From positions 124,001 through 188,000 of the forward strand of contig NZ_CAADHO010000001.1 of the NCBI RefSeq assembly GCF_900699765.1: DNA of 64,000 nucleotides. The letters run 5' to 3'. The notes beneath the pieces are model-generated. The model did not search any database, was not told where the DNA came from, and was given only the letters and a program-made list of their open reading frames with translations. This DNA comes from Desulfoluna butyratoxydans (lineage in GTDB: Bacteria > Desulfobacterota > Desulfobacteria > Desulfobacterales > Desulfolunaceae). Both the position numbers and the translations under genes were made by a program. Position 1 is the stretch's first letter, and each line of letters opens with the position of its first letter. This document shows, piece by piece, positions 8,325 to 17,200 of the stretch.

Positions 8325-10397
8325 ATGTTGAAACGAATGAAGTTAAGAGGAAAAATCGTCTTTCTTATCTCCCTCACAGCCTTTATCACCTTCAGTGTGT
8401 CCATTGCCGTCATGACGACAAAAACACACCGCATGGCAAAGGAGGACGCCCAAGCCAAGGGCACCGAGATGGCCTACCGCTACGCCAATGAGGTAAAAGT
8501 CATCCTGGAAGAACCCATGGAAGGGTCCAAGGCCCTGGCCTACGCCTTCATGGGCATGAAAAAAGCGGGAAACATCCCGGACAGGGAGGTTCTAACCAAC
8601 CTGCTCAAGGGGCTGGTGGAACACGACGCCAACCTGGAAAGCCTCTGGGCCTGCTTTGAACCCGATGCCCTGGATGGCCGGGATGCCGAGTATGCGGGCT
8701 CCGACCACCATGACAACACCGGCCGGTACATCCCCTACATTTTCCGCACCGGCGGGGCCCTCACCGTGGACCAGCTCCGTGACTACATGATCCCGGAGAC
8801 CAACAACTACTACGTTATCCCCCAGCGAACCGGCAAAGTGTACGTCACCCCGCCCACGGTCTACCACATCGGAGAGACGGGCATGGACGTGGTGCTCACC
8901 AGCATGGTGACCCCCATCAAGCACGGTGGCAAAACCATCGGGGTCGTGGGCCTGGACATCGAACTCAAAGCTCTCTCGGACCTGGTCTCCGCCATCACGC
9001 CCTACGGCACGGGAAGCGCCGCCATCGTGGCCAACAACGGCACCTTTGCCGCCCACCCGGACAAAGAGCGCATCGGCAAGGCCATGGGGGAAGGGGGCCA
9101 GTGGCGCAGCGCCATGGAAGCGGTGAAGGCCGGAAAGCCCTATACCTTCACCGACCACTCCGAGGCCCTGGGCACGGACACCCGGCAGATCCTCGTTCCC
9201 ATTGAAGTCGGGACCACGGGCAGCCCCTGGTCGTTCCTCGTCACCCTGCCCATGGACAAGGTGATGGCAAACGCCCAAAGCATCCTTTTGACCAACATCA
9301 CCATCGGGCTCGTCTCCTTTCTTATTTTCGCCGCCGTGGCCTGGGCCATCGCCAACTCCCTTGTGGCACGCATCAAGGAAAACGCCCTGATGATGAACGA
9401 CATCGCAGAAGGCGAAGGGGACCTGACCAAACTCCTCCAGGTGCGATCCACAGATGAAATCGGGGAGCTCTCCTCGGGCTTTAACCGCTTCATGGAAAAG
9501 CTCCAGGTCCTTATCCGGGATGTGGCCGCAGGGGTCGCCTCGGTGAGCGATGCCTCCACAGGCCTTTTGTCCATGTCCGAAGAACTCGCCCAGAGCGCGG
9601 GGACCACCTCTTCCAGAACCACCCAGGTGGACCGGGCCACCCAGGACATGACCGAACGGCTGGCGAGCGTGGCTGCCGCCATTGAGCAAGCCTCCGCCAA
9701 TATCGCCATGGTGGCCACGGCCACGGAGGAGATGTCCGCCACCATCGGCGAGATCGCCAAAAACACGGAAACAGCCCGTGGCATCTCCGCCACGGCCCTT
9801 GAGCGCACCCACGGCACTTCCCGGGAGATGGAAGCCCTCCAGAGCGCCGCCGAAGAGATCGGCAAGGTAACAGAGACCATCACCGACATCTCAGAGCAGA
9901 CAAACCTGCTGGCTTTGAACGCCACCATTGAGGCGGCACGGGCCGGGGAAGCAGGCAAGGGATTTGCCGTGGTGGCCCATGAGATCAAAGAGCTGGCGTC
10001 CCAGACCGCCGAGGCCACCCTGGGGATAAAATCCATTGTGGAAAGCGTCCAGTCCACGGCCACCGCCTCCACCACCGGCATGCAGGAGATCACCACGGTC
10101 ATCGGTGAGGTCAACGACATCGTCTCGACCATCGCAGGGGCCGTGGAAGAGCAGTCCGCCGCCACCAGCGAGATTGCGGAAAACGTCAACCAGGCCTCGC
10201 AGGGCATTGCCGAGGTCAATGAAAACGCCGCGGGAATCACCACCATGGCAGGAGACATCGGCACAGCCGTTGTGGATGTCAACAACGGGGCCGAAGGGGT
10301 GACCCACATCGGGGAATCCCTGCAGGCCAGCGCCGGGGACATGCGGGCCATGGCCGATCAGCTCGGCAGCCTGGTGGGGCGCTTCAAGGTGGACTGA
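8325..10397 (+). CDS. methyl-accepting chemotaxis protein with dCache sensor
   Basis: A 690-residue chemoreceptor. A transmembrane helix at about 9-31 is followed by a periplasmic double-Cache-type sensor (about 35-310, with the typical [16 protein letters not shown] segment), a second helix at about 323-344, a HAMP domain and the cytoplasmic signalling domain. The hairpin tip [21 protein letters not shown] is conserved and should contact CheW and CheA. No C-terminal NWETF-like CheR-tethering pentapeptide is present (ends GRFKVD). The ligand is unknown; dCache domains often bind amino acids or carboxylates. ATG 8325 has CCGGAG upstream. No other chemotaxis genes are nearby. Confidence 0.93.
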   Translation: MLKRMKLRGKIVFLISLTAFITFSVSIAVMTTKTHRMAKEDAQAKGTEMAYRYANEVKVILEEPMEGSKALAYAFMGMKKAGNIPDREVLTNLLKGLVEHDANLESLWACFEPDALDGRDAEYAGSDHHDNTGRYIPYIFRTGGALTVDQLRDYMIPETNNYYVIPQRTGKVYVTPPTVYHIGETGMDVVLTSMVTPIKHGGKTIGVVGLDIELKALSDLVSAITPYGTGSAAIVANNGTFAAHPDKERIGKAMGEGGQWRSAMEAVKAGKPYTFTDHSEALGTDTRQILVPIEVGTTGSPWSFLVTLPMDKVMANAQSILLTNITIGLVSFLIFAAVAWAIANSLVARIKENALMMNDIAEGEGDLTKLLQVRSTDEIGELSSGFNRFMEKLQVLIRDVAAGVASVSDASTGLLSMSEELAQSAGTTSSRTTQVDRATQDMTERLASVAAAIEQASANIAMVATATEEMSATIGEIAKNTETARGISATALERTHGTSREMEALQSAAEEIGKVTETITDISEQTNLLALNATIEAARAGEAGKGFAVVAHEIKELASQTAEATLGIKSIVESVQSTATASTTGMQEITTVIGEVNDIVSTIAGAVEEQSAATSEIAENVNQASQGIAEVNENAAGITTMAGDIGTAVVDVNNGAEGVTHIGESLQASAGDMRAMADQLGSLVGRFKVD

Positions 10398-10431
10398 CCT
10401 GAGACCGGTACCCACGGACGCACCAATGCAT

Positions 10432-10466
10432 GGCGGGAAGGCTGCGGTTTACGCCGCCTCCCCGCC
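10432..10466. terminator. hairpin between convergent genes
   Basis: GGCGGG (10432-10437) pairs with CCCGCC (10461-10466), with an inner GCGG/CCGC pair. It lies between the stops of the chemoreceptor (plus) and the flavin reductase (minus). There is no strong T tract, so function as a bidirectional terminator is only likely. Confidence 0.35.
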
Positions 10467-10474
10467 CTTTGGTA

Positions 10475-11599
10475 TCACGCCTTGCCCTTCATGGCCGCCA
10501 TCACCTGTTTCTGGGCTTCCCTCTCCTCCCCTTTCAGGTCGAAAAAGCAACGCACACCCTTCGGATTGAAGCAGCCGTTGCAGGCCACACAGGCGGCTTT
10601 GGACCGGTCCCCCTGCCGCCAGCGTTTTACCAGGCCCGGCTCACGGATCAGGGGGCGACACAGGGAAACGGCCTCAATGCCCTCCCCTGCCAAGGCCGCC
10701 TCAATGGCCTCGATGCGGCGAAAGCCCCCCACACTGATCACCGGTGCCGACACCTCGGCGGCCAGCGCCTTCCCTGCCTCAAGGTGATAGGATTCATGCT
10801 TCATGGGCCTGCAGGGCGTCCAGGCCCCGGCAAAGGTTCCCCCGCTCAATTCGATGGCGTCGATGCCCCCTGCGTCCAGGGCCTTGGCCGCCACAAGCAT
10901 TCCCCCGAAGGTCAACCCCTCCCCCCTGGTTTCAAAATCATCGCAATTGAGCTTGACCCAGACCGGGTAGGCTGGGCCGCAGACCCCCTTGATCTCCCGC
11001 AGGATGTCCGAAAGGATGCGGGCGTTTTTCTCGGGGCTCCCGCCGTAAGCATCTGTCCGCCGGTTGTACACAGGGCTTAAAAACCGGCTCAACAGGTACC
11101 CGTGGGCGGCGTGGAGCTGAACCCCGTCAAACCCTGCGCGCTTTGCCCTCAAAGCGGCCTCTCCGAACTCCGCCACCAGGGTCTCGATCTGCCCTGCGGA
11201 AAAAGGTGTGGGCAGAATCCCGCTGACAGGATCCACAACAGCCGACGGGGCAAAGACCTCTCCTGACGGAGCGCCGTGCAGCTGGGACCCCACATGGGCC
11301 AGTTGCGCCACCACGCGCCCGCCGTTCCCATGCACGGCGTCCGTCAGGGCCCTCAGCGCAGAAAGGTCTGCGTCCGAGCCCATGGACACCGTCCGGGCAG
11401 AGGGGTTGTCTGAGGAGGCAAAACAGAGGTAACCCGTGATTATCAGCCCCACCTCCCCTTTGGCCAGGCCGGTGTACATCTCGGTCATGGCCGGGCTGAC
11501 CCTGCCCCCTTCATCGGCCATGGACTCATAGGTGGCCGACCTGAACACCCTGTTTTTCACCTCGATACCGCCTACCGTTCCTTGTTGAAATACCTTCAT
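10475..11599 (-). CDS. Old Yellow Enzyme family NADH:flavin oxidoreductase
   Basis: A 374-residue FMN TIM-barrel protein with the OYE hallmarks: N-terminal NRVFRSATYESMAD, HAAHGYLLSRFLSP with the substrate-binding His pair, R-x-D-A-Y-G-G-S, and the C-terminal phosphate-binding VSLCRPLIREP. A small Cys cluster (C-V-A-C-N-G-C then C) near residues 340-355 resembles that of the larger Fe-S members, but no C-terminal NAD domain follows. Such enzymes reduce activated C=C bonds of electrophiles such as quinones, enals and maleimides. The context (a NemR-type repressor upstream, operator 36 bp before the ATG) suggests an electrophile-inducible detoxification role, as for E. coli NemA. Confidence 0.88.
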   Translation of the reverse strand: MKVFQQGTVGGIEVKNRVFRSATYESMADEGGRVSPAMTEMYTGLAKGEVGLIITGYLCFASSDNPSARTVSMGSDADLSALRALTDAVHGNGGRVVAQLAHVGSQLHGAPSGEVFAPSAVVDPVSGILPTPFSAGQIETLVAEFGEAALRAKRAGFDGVQLHAAHGYLLSRFLSPVYNRRTDAYGGSPEKNARILSDILREIKGVCGPAYPVWVKLNCDDFETRGEGLTFGGMLVAAKALDAGGIDAIELSGGTFAGAWTPCRPMKHESYHLEAGKALAAEVSAPVISVGGFRRIEAIEAALAGEGIEAVSLCRPLIREPGLVKRWRQGDRSKAACVACNGCFNPKGVRCFFDLKGEEREAQKQVMAAMKGKA

Positions 11600-11686
11600 G
11601 CTTATCGTCTCCTTTGTGTTTCCGGCCTTAACATTAGACCGGTCGTCTATTAATTAAACATAAAAAGTCTTCGCCTGCCTTCTATG
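11211..11686 (-). repeat. direct repeat copy 1 (476 bp): OYE promoter and 5' third
   Basis: This segment covers the first ~130 codons of the OYE gene plus its upstream operator. It matches 11717-12192 at a constant offset of 506 bases with, by eye, fewer than 5% mismatches. The 30-bp joint between the copies contains a small hairpin, TCGGGC-TTC-GCCCGA (11698-11712). Confidence 0.9.
11635..11649 (-). promoter_or_regulatory. TetR-type operator upstream of the OYE gene
   Basis: TAGACCGGTCGTCTA has perfect TAGAC/GTCTA arms and lies 36-50 bp upstream of the OYE start codon. Twelve of its 15 bases recur just upstream of the tetR-family gene (13113-13127), and it recurs exactly in the duplicated promoter (12141-12155). 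This is the expected picture for a repressor that controls its own gene and the reductase. Confidence 0.65.
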
Positions 11687-12105
11687 GGGCCTTCGACTCG
11701 GGCTTCGCCCGACATAGGCAGAATCCCGCTGACAGGATCCACAACAGCAGACGGGGCAAAGACCTCTCCTGACGGAGCGCCGTGCAGCTGGGACCCCACA
11801 TGGGCCAGTTGCGCCACCACGCGACCGCCGTGCCCATGCACGGCGTCCGTCAGGGCCCTCAGCGCAGAAAGGTCTGCGTCCGGGCCCATGGACACCGTCC
11901 GGGCAGAGGGGTTGTCCGTAGAGGCAAAACAGACATAGCCCGTGATGATCAGCCCCACCTCCCCTTTGGCCAGGCCGGTGTACATCTCGGTCATGGCCGG
12001 GCTGACACGCCCCCCTTCATCGGCCATGGACTCATAGGTGGCCGACCTGAACACCCTGTTTTTCACCTCGATACCGCCTACCGTTCCTTGTTGAAATACC
12101 TTCAT
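11650..12105 (-). pseudogene. truncated duplicate of the OYE gene (N-terminal 130 codons)
   Basis: The frame starts with the same MKVFQQGTVGG N-terminus as the intact neighbour and is nearly identical for about 130 residues. It then runs into unrelated sequence (about 20 residues from PMSGEAR onward) at the repeat junction and stops at 11650. It lacks the FMN phosphate-binding and substrate-binding parts of the barrel, so it cannot be an active reductase. It retains a full copy of the promoter and ribosome binding region. It could be a fresh partial duplication or the stub of a second full OYE gene lost by deletion. Confidence 0.85.
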
Positions 12106-12192
12106 GCTTATCGTCTCCTTTGTGTTTCCGGCCTTAAAATTAGACCGGTCGTCTATTAAATAAACATAAAAAGCCTACGCCTGCCTTCTATG
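11717..12192 (-). repeat. direct repeat copy 2 (476 bp)
   Basis: The partner of 11211-11686. The repeat ends at TCTATG on both sides (11681-11686 and 12187-12192), after which the sequences diverge completely. Differences are scattered single bases in both coding and upstream parts, so the copies are not brand new. Confidence 0.9.
12141..12155 (-). promoter_or_regulatory. second copy of the TAGAC-GTCTA operator
   Basis: TAGACCGGTCGTCTA is identical to the operator of the intact OYE gene and sits 36 bp before the start of the truncated copy. It offers an additional repressor binding site between tetR and the OYE gene. Confidence 0.6.
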
Positions 12193-12348
12193 CGGGCTGG
12201 CTCACACGCTTCGACGCAACAGGATACCTTGCCGCTACGTGTCCATTATGGATTTAACCGCTCTGCCACAGGCAGTCCTGTAAATGTACAAAACACAGAT
12301 TTGACAAACAGCTCATACGATAACGTGTGAATGAATGTCGTTTTAAAG
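12193..12348. other. intergenic sequence without a recognised gene
   Basis: Lies between the end of the duplicated segment and the repeat element at 12349. No ORF with a ribosome binding site and no clear RNA structure was found. Confidence 0.5.
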
Positions 12349-12431
12349 GCGGATGTGATTTGACCCGAGGAACGAGGGGCAAAACGCATCCGCAACCAGC
12401 TTTCAAGGTGGCACACCTTGCCGCAGGAGGC
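12349..12431 (+). repeat. family A multi-hairpin repeat, copy 1
   Basis: Outer stem GCGGATG (12349-12355) with CATCCGC (12387-12393). Inner stem CCC/GGG closes the loop GAGGAACGA. Then GCAACCAGC, a second hairpin CAAGGTG-GCA-CACCTTG (12404-12420) and the tail CCGCAGGAGGC. It is located just downstream of the tetR-family gene stop. The same order of parts is found at 27312, 44583, 51233 and 58038. Confidence 0.75.
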
Positions 12432-12496
12432 AGGCTTATTGCGCACCTTAACCATGGAAGGCATCGCTTTTATGCGCTTCATTCCTGTGAGGTGCC

Positions 12497-13099
12497 TTAT
12501 GCCTTGGCGGGCCGAAACAACCGGTCCAACAGGGCATCCATGACCCGGGACAGATGCTCTGCGTCTCCGCCGATCTTCATCCCGAGGAGAGCCCCCTGCC
12601 AGGTGCTCCAGAAGATATCCGCAAGGGCCCGGGCGCTCAGGTCCTCCCGAAACAGGTGCCGTTGCTGGGCCTCCTCGATCAAGGCCACCACCTGCTCCCG
12701 GAACATCCCGGTCCCGCGCTGCATGGCATCCCGGCAGGGGCCGTCCGCGTCGCCAATCTCGGCGGCGAGGTTTCCCACAAGACAGCCCCTGAAGCCATGG
12801 GCTTCCGAGGCCTTGAAAGAGAGCCCATACACACAGCGGAGTCCTTCCACGGGATCGTCACCGGCGGCCTCCAGGCAGGCGTCCACCGAGGCCTTCATCC
12901 CCAGGCAGTAGCGGGCGATGACCTCGGCCACGAACTCTTCCTTGCTCTTGAAATAGTTATAAAAGGAGCCTTTGGGCACACGGGCTGTATCCAGGATTCC
13001 CTTGAGACCTGTCCCATGGTATCCGTGCTCCGCTATCATTGCCATGCCAAGCTCAAGGAGAGCCTCTCTGGTGTGTTCGCTTTTTCGTGGTCGTGACAT
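12497..13099 (-). CDS. TetR/AcrR family repressor, NemR type
   Basis: A 200-residue repressor. The N-terminal helix-turn-helix contains GTGLKGILDTARVPKGSFYNYF, interrupted here as GTGLKGILD (29-37) and VPKGSFYNYF (41-50), typical of the NemR branch. The ligand domain keeps FRGCLVGNL with Cys106 and GMKIGGD with Lys175. In E. coli NemR these same positions (Cys106, Lys175) form the reversible sulfenamide switch that senses hypochlorite and quinones. The downstream OYE gene and the shared operator support a NemR-NemA-like pair. It is probably autoregulated through 13113-13127. Whether the switch works in this organism is inference. Confidence 0.88.
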   Translation of the reverse strand: MSRPRKSEHTREALLELGMAMIAEHGYHGTGLKGILDTARVPKGSFYNYFKSKEEFVAEVIARYCLGMKASVDACLEAAGDDPVEGLRCVYGLSFKASEAHGFRGCLVGNLAAEIGDADGPCRDAMQRGTGMFREQVVALIEEAQQRHLFREDLSARALADIFWSTWQGALLGMKIGGDAEHLSRVMDALLDRLFRPAKA

Positions 13100-13112
13100 A
13101 CCTTAGTGTATT

Positions 13113-13127
13113 ATGACCGATCGTCTA
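13113..13127 (-). promoter_or_regulatory. operator upstream of the NemR-type gene
   Basis: ATGACCGATCGTCTA matches the OYE operator TAGACCGGTCGTCTA at 12 of 15 positions and begins 14 bp upstream of the repressor start codon. This supports autoregulation. Confidence 0.6.
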
Positions 13128-13213
13128 CGAATGCAAGTTTTTTTCCTTGCCCGCACATCAGCCCTTCTTTTTAGTCTGTCCTAACTTTTTTCATGATCAT
13201 TATATTTTTTCTC

Positions 13214-13449
13214 TTGACCACATAAATTCATCTCTATATAGTAGACCCTACAGATGAGCCACTCCCCCGGCTTCATCTGGAGGCCACCCCAGCTTTCGGC
13301 AACATTGGAAATAACGGGGATACCGGTCTCGACATATGATAATCCACGGAGGCTCCCTATCCTCCGGTCGATTATAGCCATTGCTTGGCAAAATGCTTCC
13401 TTTCTCACCCTATAAAAAAAGGCTCGCCATCCCGGCGGGCCTTTTTTTT
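13214..13449 (+). ncRNA. candidate small RNA, copy 1 (promoter 13214-13242, RNA about 13249-13449)
   Basis: A -35 box TTGACC (13214-13219) and a -10 box TATAGT (13237-13242) are separated by exactly 17 bp. About 170 bases later a terminator, GGCTCGCC-ATCCC-GGCGGGCC plus eight T (13421-13448), ends the unit. Before it is a hairpin with ATAATC/GATTAT outer and CGGAGG/CCTCCG inner pairing (13339-13375). A diverged second copy (14039-14269) keeps promoter, hairpin and terminator. No ORF is conserved between copies, so the product would be an RNA of about 200 nt. The terminator alone could instead be an inherited copy of the efflux-operon terminator. Confidence 0.45.
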
Positions 13450-13472
13450 ATTCCAGTCTGATTCCCCTGACC

Positions 13473-13712
13473 CGGATATTTCATAAAAAAACAGCCAACC
13501 CAAAGGAAAATGATGTTATTTCGGATGGCTACAATAAAAACGCCAGCTATTTTGAAAATGCAAAATGTAAATCGACGTTTGCTGTTTGATTTTTTCACCC
13601 TTCGGGCGAGCCGAGTGCACCCATCTTCTGCGTTATCAGAGCTTTTATAAAACCACGACGTCTGCGGCTCTGATGCCTTGAATATGGGCGCACTCGACTC
13701 GTGAAATATCCG
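13473..13712. mobile_element. MITE-like element with terminal inverted repeats
   Basis: A 240-bp non-coding element bounded by CGGATATTTCA (13473-13483) and TGAAATATCCG (13702-13712), flanked on both sides by GACC (13469-13472 and 13713-13716) as an apparent 4-bp target duplication. Inside, CGAGTGCACCCAT/ATGGGCGCACTCG (13612-13624, 13684-13696) and ATCAGAGC/GCTCTGAT nest into a large hairpin. It interrupts the duplicated copy of the efflux-operon 3' region between its terminator and its coding remnant. No transposase is present; it would need one in trans. Confidence 0.6.
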
Positions 13713-13726
13713 GACCAAGACGAGAT

Positions 13727-13910
13727 CTTCACCCCATAAAACCGGGGACACACCACCGGCTCGAAAATCAGAACCAGAACCATGAAAATGACCAGGGCCA
13801 TGGTCCCACATGATGCCTGCCCAGCCGTGGGATCACCAGGCCAAGTCAGGTGGTGGCCGAGGTGAGTTGGGTGGACCGCAAGTCCTGGCAGGCGGCGCCA
13901 CGATGGCTCG
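13727..13910 (-). pseudogene. decayed duplicate of the RND permease 3' end
   Basis: The segment aligns with the last ~60 codons of the intact RND permease gene (14300-14490). On the minus strand one frame still reads VLIFEPVVCPRFYGVKI where the intact protein has TLIFVPVMYSRFYGVKM. Frame and stop changes are present, and nothing upstream of the match continues the gene. It is a relic of a tandem duplication that also copied the downstream non-coding region. Confidence 0.75.
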
Positions 13911-14038
13911 GAATGACCGGTCAGTTAGCCCGGATACGGCACATGTCGAGAGTTTTCATATGCAAGGTATCCCGAGCCATGACGGCCAGCCTGTTTTTAG
14001 GCAGACCTAACTTTTTTTGATTCGTATTATATTTTTCC

Positions 14039-14269
14039 TTGACCCTATACAAATATCTCTATACTGTGAAGCACATCAGATGGGACCATTCCCCCGGTCC
14101 TGGCTGAAGGCTCTCCCCCAAACTGTCCCAAGAGTCGGGGGTGCCGATACTCCACATGATAATCCATCGGAGGATCCCTGTCCTCCGATAGATTATAGCC
14201 ATAGCTTAGCAAACGCTTCCTTTCTCTCACCCAAATAAAAAAGGCCCGCCATCCCGGCGGGCCTTTTTT
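14039..14269 (+). ncRNA. candidate small RNA, copy 2 (promoter 14039-14067, RNA about 14074-14269)
   Basis: TTGACC (14039-14044), 17-bp spacer and TACTGT (14062-14067) form a promoter at the same spacing as copy 1. The central hairpin ATAATC/GATTAT (14159-14164, 14191-14196) encloses ATCGGAGGA/TCCTCCGAT. Its inner arms differ from copy 1 yet stay paired. The RNA would end at the GGCCCGCC-ATCCC-GGCGGGCC terminator followed by T6. The hairpin exposes GGAGG and CCUCC stretches, which could interact with Shine-Dalgarno or anti-SD sequences or with a CsrA-type protein; this is speculation. Confidence 0.5.
14235..14269. terminator. bidirectional intrinsic terminator
   Basis: An 8-bp perfect GC stem (14243-14250 with 14256-14263), loop ATCCC, with an A tract before and a T tract after, works in both directions. 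On the minus strand it lies about 30 bp after the RND permease stop. On the plus strand it would end the candidate small RNA. Confidence 0.8.
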
Positions 14270-14292
14270 ATTCCAGCCTGTATCCCTTGCGT

Positions 14293-17200
14293 TTACATCT
14301 TCACGCCGTAAAACCGGGAGTACATCACCGGTACGAAAATCAGGGTGAGTACCGTGGAGAAAAGCAGACCAAAGAGAATGGAGATGGCCATGGGCTCCCA
14401 CATGATGCCGCCGCCCAGCCACAGGGGCAACAGGCCCAGGGAGGTGGTGGCCGTGGTGAGGAGGATGGGCCGGAAGCGCTGGCAGGCGGCATCCACGATG
14501 GCCTGGGCCGGTTCCTTCTTCAGCTCCTCCTCTTCAATACGGATGCGGTCCAAAAGCACAATGGCATTGTTGATGACGATCCCCGCAAGGGAGATCACCC
14601 CCAGAAACGCCATGAACCCGAAATAGGAGCCGGTGATGAGCATGCCGATGATGACCCCGATGAGCCCCAAGGGGATGGTCAGCAAAATGATCAGGGGCTT
14701 TTTAAGGGAGTTGAACTGCCAGATCAGCAGCAACACGATGATCACTCCGGACCAGGGGAGTTTTTCCACCACAGCGCCCATGGCATCGGAGCTGCCTTCG
14801 GCGTCGCCGCCCAGCTCGTAGCGGGTGCCTGCAGGCCACCCGGCGGAGGCCTCATCCAGCCAGGGGGTGATGGCCTTGAACACGGAGCTTGCCGTGGTGT
14901 CTCCCCTGACGTCGCAGGTGATGGTCTGGGTGACGTTCAAGTCCCTTCTCAGGATCTTGCCGGACTGCCACTCGGTGGAGATCTCCGCCACCTGGGTGAG
15001 GGGGATGCTCTTGCCCGTGCTGCGGGAGGTGATGGAGAGGCCCTCGATCTCCTCCACGGAAAGGGTCCCCGAACGGTTCTCCCGCATGATGATGGGAATG
15101 GCGTCCTCCCCTTCCCGGTAGGATCCGGTGCTGGAGCCTGAAAGCTCCGTTTCCAGGGCCACGGCAATGTCCTGGTTGGTCAGGCCCGCCATCTGGGACT
15201 TGATGGGGTCCACCTTCACCACCAGTTTTTTGGAGAGCAGGCCCCAGTCGTCGGAGATGTTGGTTGCCCCGGGGATCCTGGCCAGCTCCGCCTTCACCGT
15301 TTCGGCGATGCGGTAGAGGGTTTCGGCCTCCCTTCCGATGATACGAACCTCCACGGGGTCGGCCGAGCCCCCGCCGCTCACCAGCCGCGAGACCTTGTAC
15401 TTGGCATCCGGCCAGGTGGCGAGGAAATAGGCCTCCAGGGCTTCGATCACCGGGGTGCTGGCCTCATCCGAAGTGGTGTTGATGAGGATATGGGCGTTGT
15501 TGGGGCTGGCCTCCGGGGCCACGTATCCCAGGTCGTATTTCGGGGCGCCCTCCCCCGTATAGGTGGACCAGCTCACCACCCCTTCCCCCCCCTTGTCGTC
15601 CGGGGCCATGTTCTTCTGGATGAAATTGTTCACCCCGCTGACGATCTCCTGGGTCCTCTGGATATCCGTTCCCATGGGAAGCTCCACATTCACCGTCACC
15701 AGGGGCCGGTCGCTGGGGGGCATAAAGATAAAGGGAATGAACCGGAACATGCCCATGCAGACCACAAAAATCGTCACGATCCCCCCGATGGTCAGCCAGG
15801 GTCGCCTGAGCGCAAGCTCAAGGGCTGTTCGGTAGCGCCCGGCAAACCGGGTGAACAGGGTCTCTTTTTCTTCCCCGGTGGTCACCCGGATGGCCTTGAT
15901 GCACAGCAGGGCCACCATGGAGAGGGTAAGCAGCCAGGAACAGATCAGGGCAATGGTAAGCACCACAAAGATCTGCCCCATGATCTCCCCCATCACCGAC
16001 TCGGCCAGCCAGAAGGCCATAAAGGCCGCAGACGTGGTCAGGGAAGAGGTCAGCAGGGGCACGGTAAGCTCCTTGGCCGAATCCACGGCCGCATCCACCG
16101 GGGAATCCCCCCCTTCCATCTTCACCATGATGGACTCGCTCATGACAATGGCGTTGTCCACCAGCATGCCCAGGGCAATGATCAGGGAGGCAAGGGAGAC
16201 CTTGTTCAGGCCCACGCCCGCAAAGCTCATGAGCAGAAGGGTCGTCACCATGGTGGCCGGGATAAGGGACGCCACCACCAGGCCGGTGCGCAGGCCCAGG
16301 AAGGCCAGCATGGTCAAAAGCACGATGACCACGGCCTGCACCAGGTTGCTGGTGAAATCGTTCACGGACTTTGCCACCACCGTGTCCTGGGAGGCCACCC
16401 GGAAAATCTCCACCCCGTAAGGGAGGTCCGCAAGCAGCTCGGCCACCTTGGCGTCCACCTGGCTGCCCAAAGAGAGGATGTTGCCCCCCTTCATGAGGTT
16501 CACGCCGATGGCCAGGCCTTCCCGACCGTTGATCTTGACGATGCTCTCCCTGGGGTCGGTGTACCCCCGGGTGATATCCGCGATATCCCCAAGCTTCAGG
16601 ACACGCCCGCCGCTGGACGCCACCACGATCTCGGAGAGGTCCTCCAGCGACTGGAAGTTACCGGTGGGCTCCAAGATGATGCGCCGCCCGTCGGCCAGGA
16701 TGTCCCCCCCGGGAACCACGATGTTGGTGGCCGAGATGATCTCCTGGAGCTTGTTCTTGGAGAGCCCCACGGCGGCAAGCCGTTCATTGGAAAAGGAGAC
16801 GTAGATCCGCTCCTCCTGGGCCCCCTGGATCTCCACCTTGGCCGAGGCCGGGAGCTTGATCAGCTCATCGCGCACATCATCGGCCAGGTCACTGAGTTCT
16901 GCCGGGGTGTAGCCGTCGGCAATGATCCCCAGGATAATCCCGAACACATCCCCCAACTCATCGTCCACCCGTACATGGGACCCGTCGGGCAGGTCCGGCT
17001 CCACGGCCTCCACCTTGCGCCGGATGCGATCAAAAATCGGCTGCAGGTCCGTGGTGGACTCCAGGAGGTTGATGTTGATGATGGAGATGCCGGTGCGGGA
17101 CTCGCTGGTGATGTAATCCACCTCAGGGACTTCCTGCACGGCTTTTTCGATGCGGTCGCTGATAAGGTTCACCACCCGCTCGGGGGAGGCCCCGGGGTAG

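Noticed and set aside
12193..12348. tRNA-like look of the segment after the OYE duplication
   Set aside because: No acceptor stem, TTC loop or anticodon arm could be drawn; treated as unassigned sequence.
13410..13811. 133-codon minus-strand open frame
   Set aside because: It runs across the MITE-like element and the RND remnant in the wrong frame; it is a product of the duplication, not a gene.
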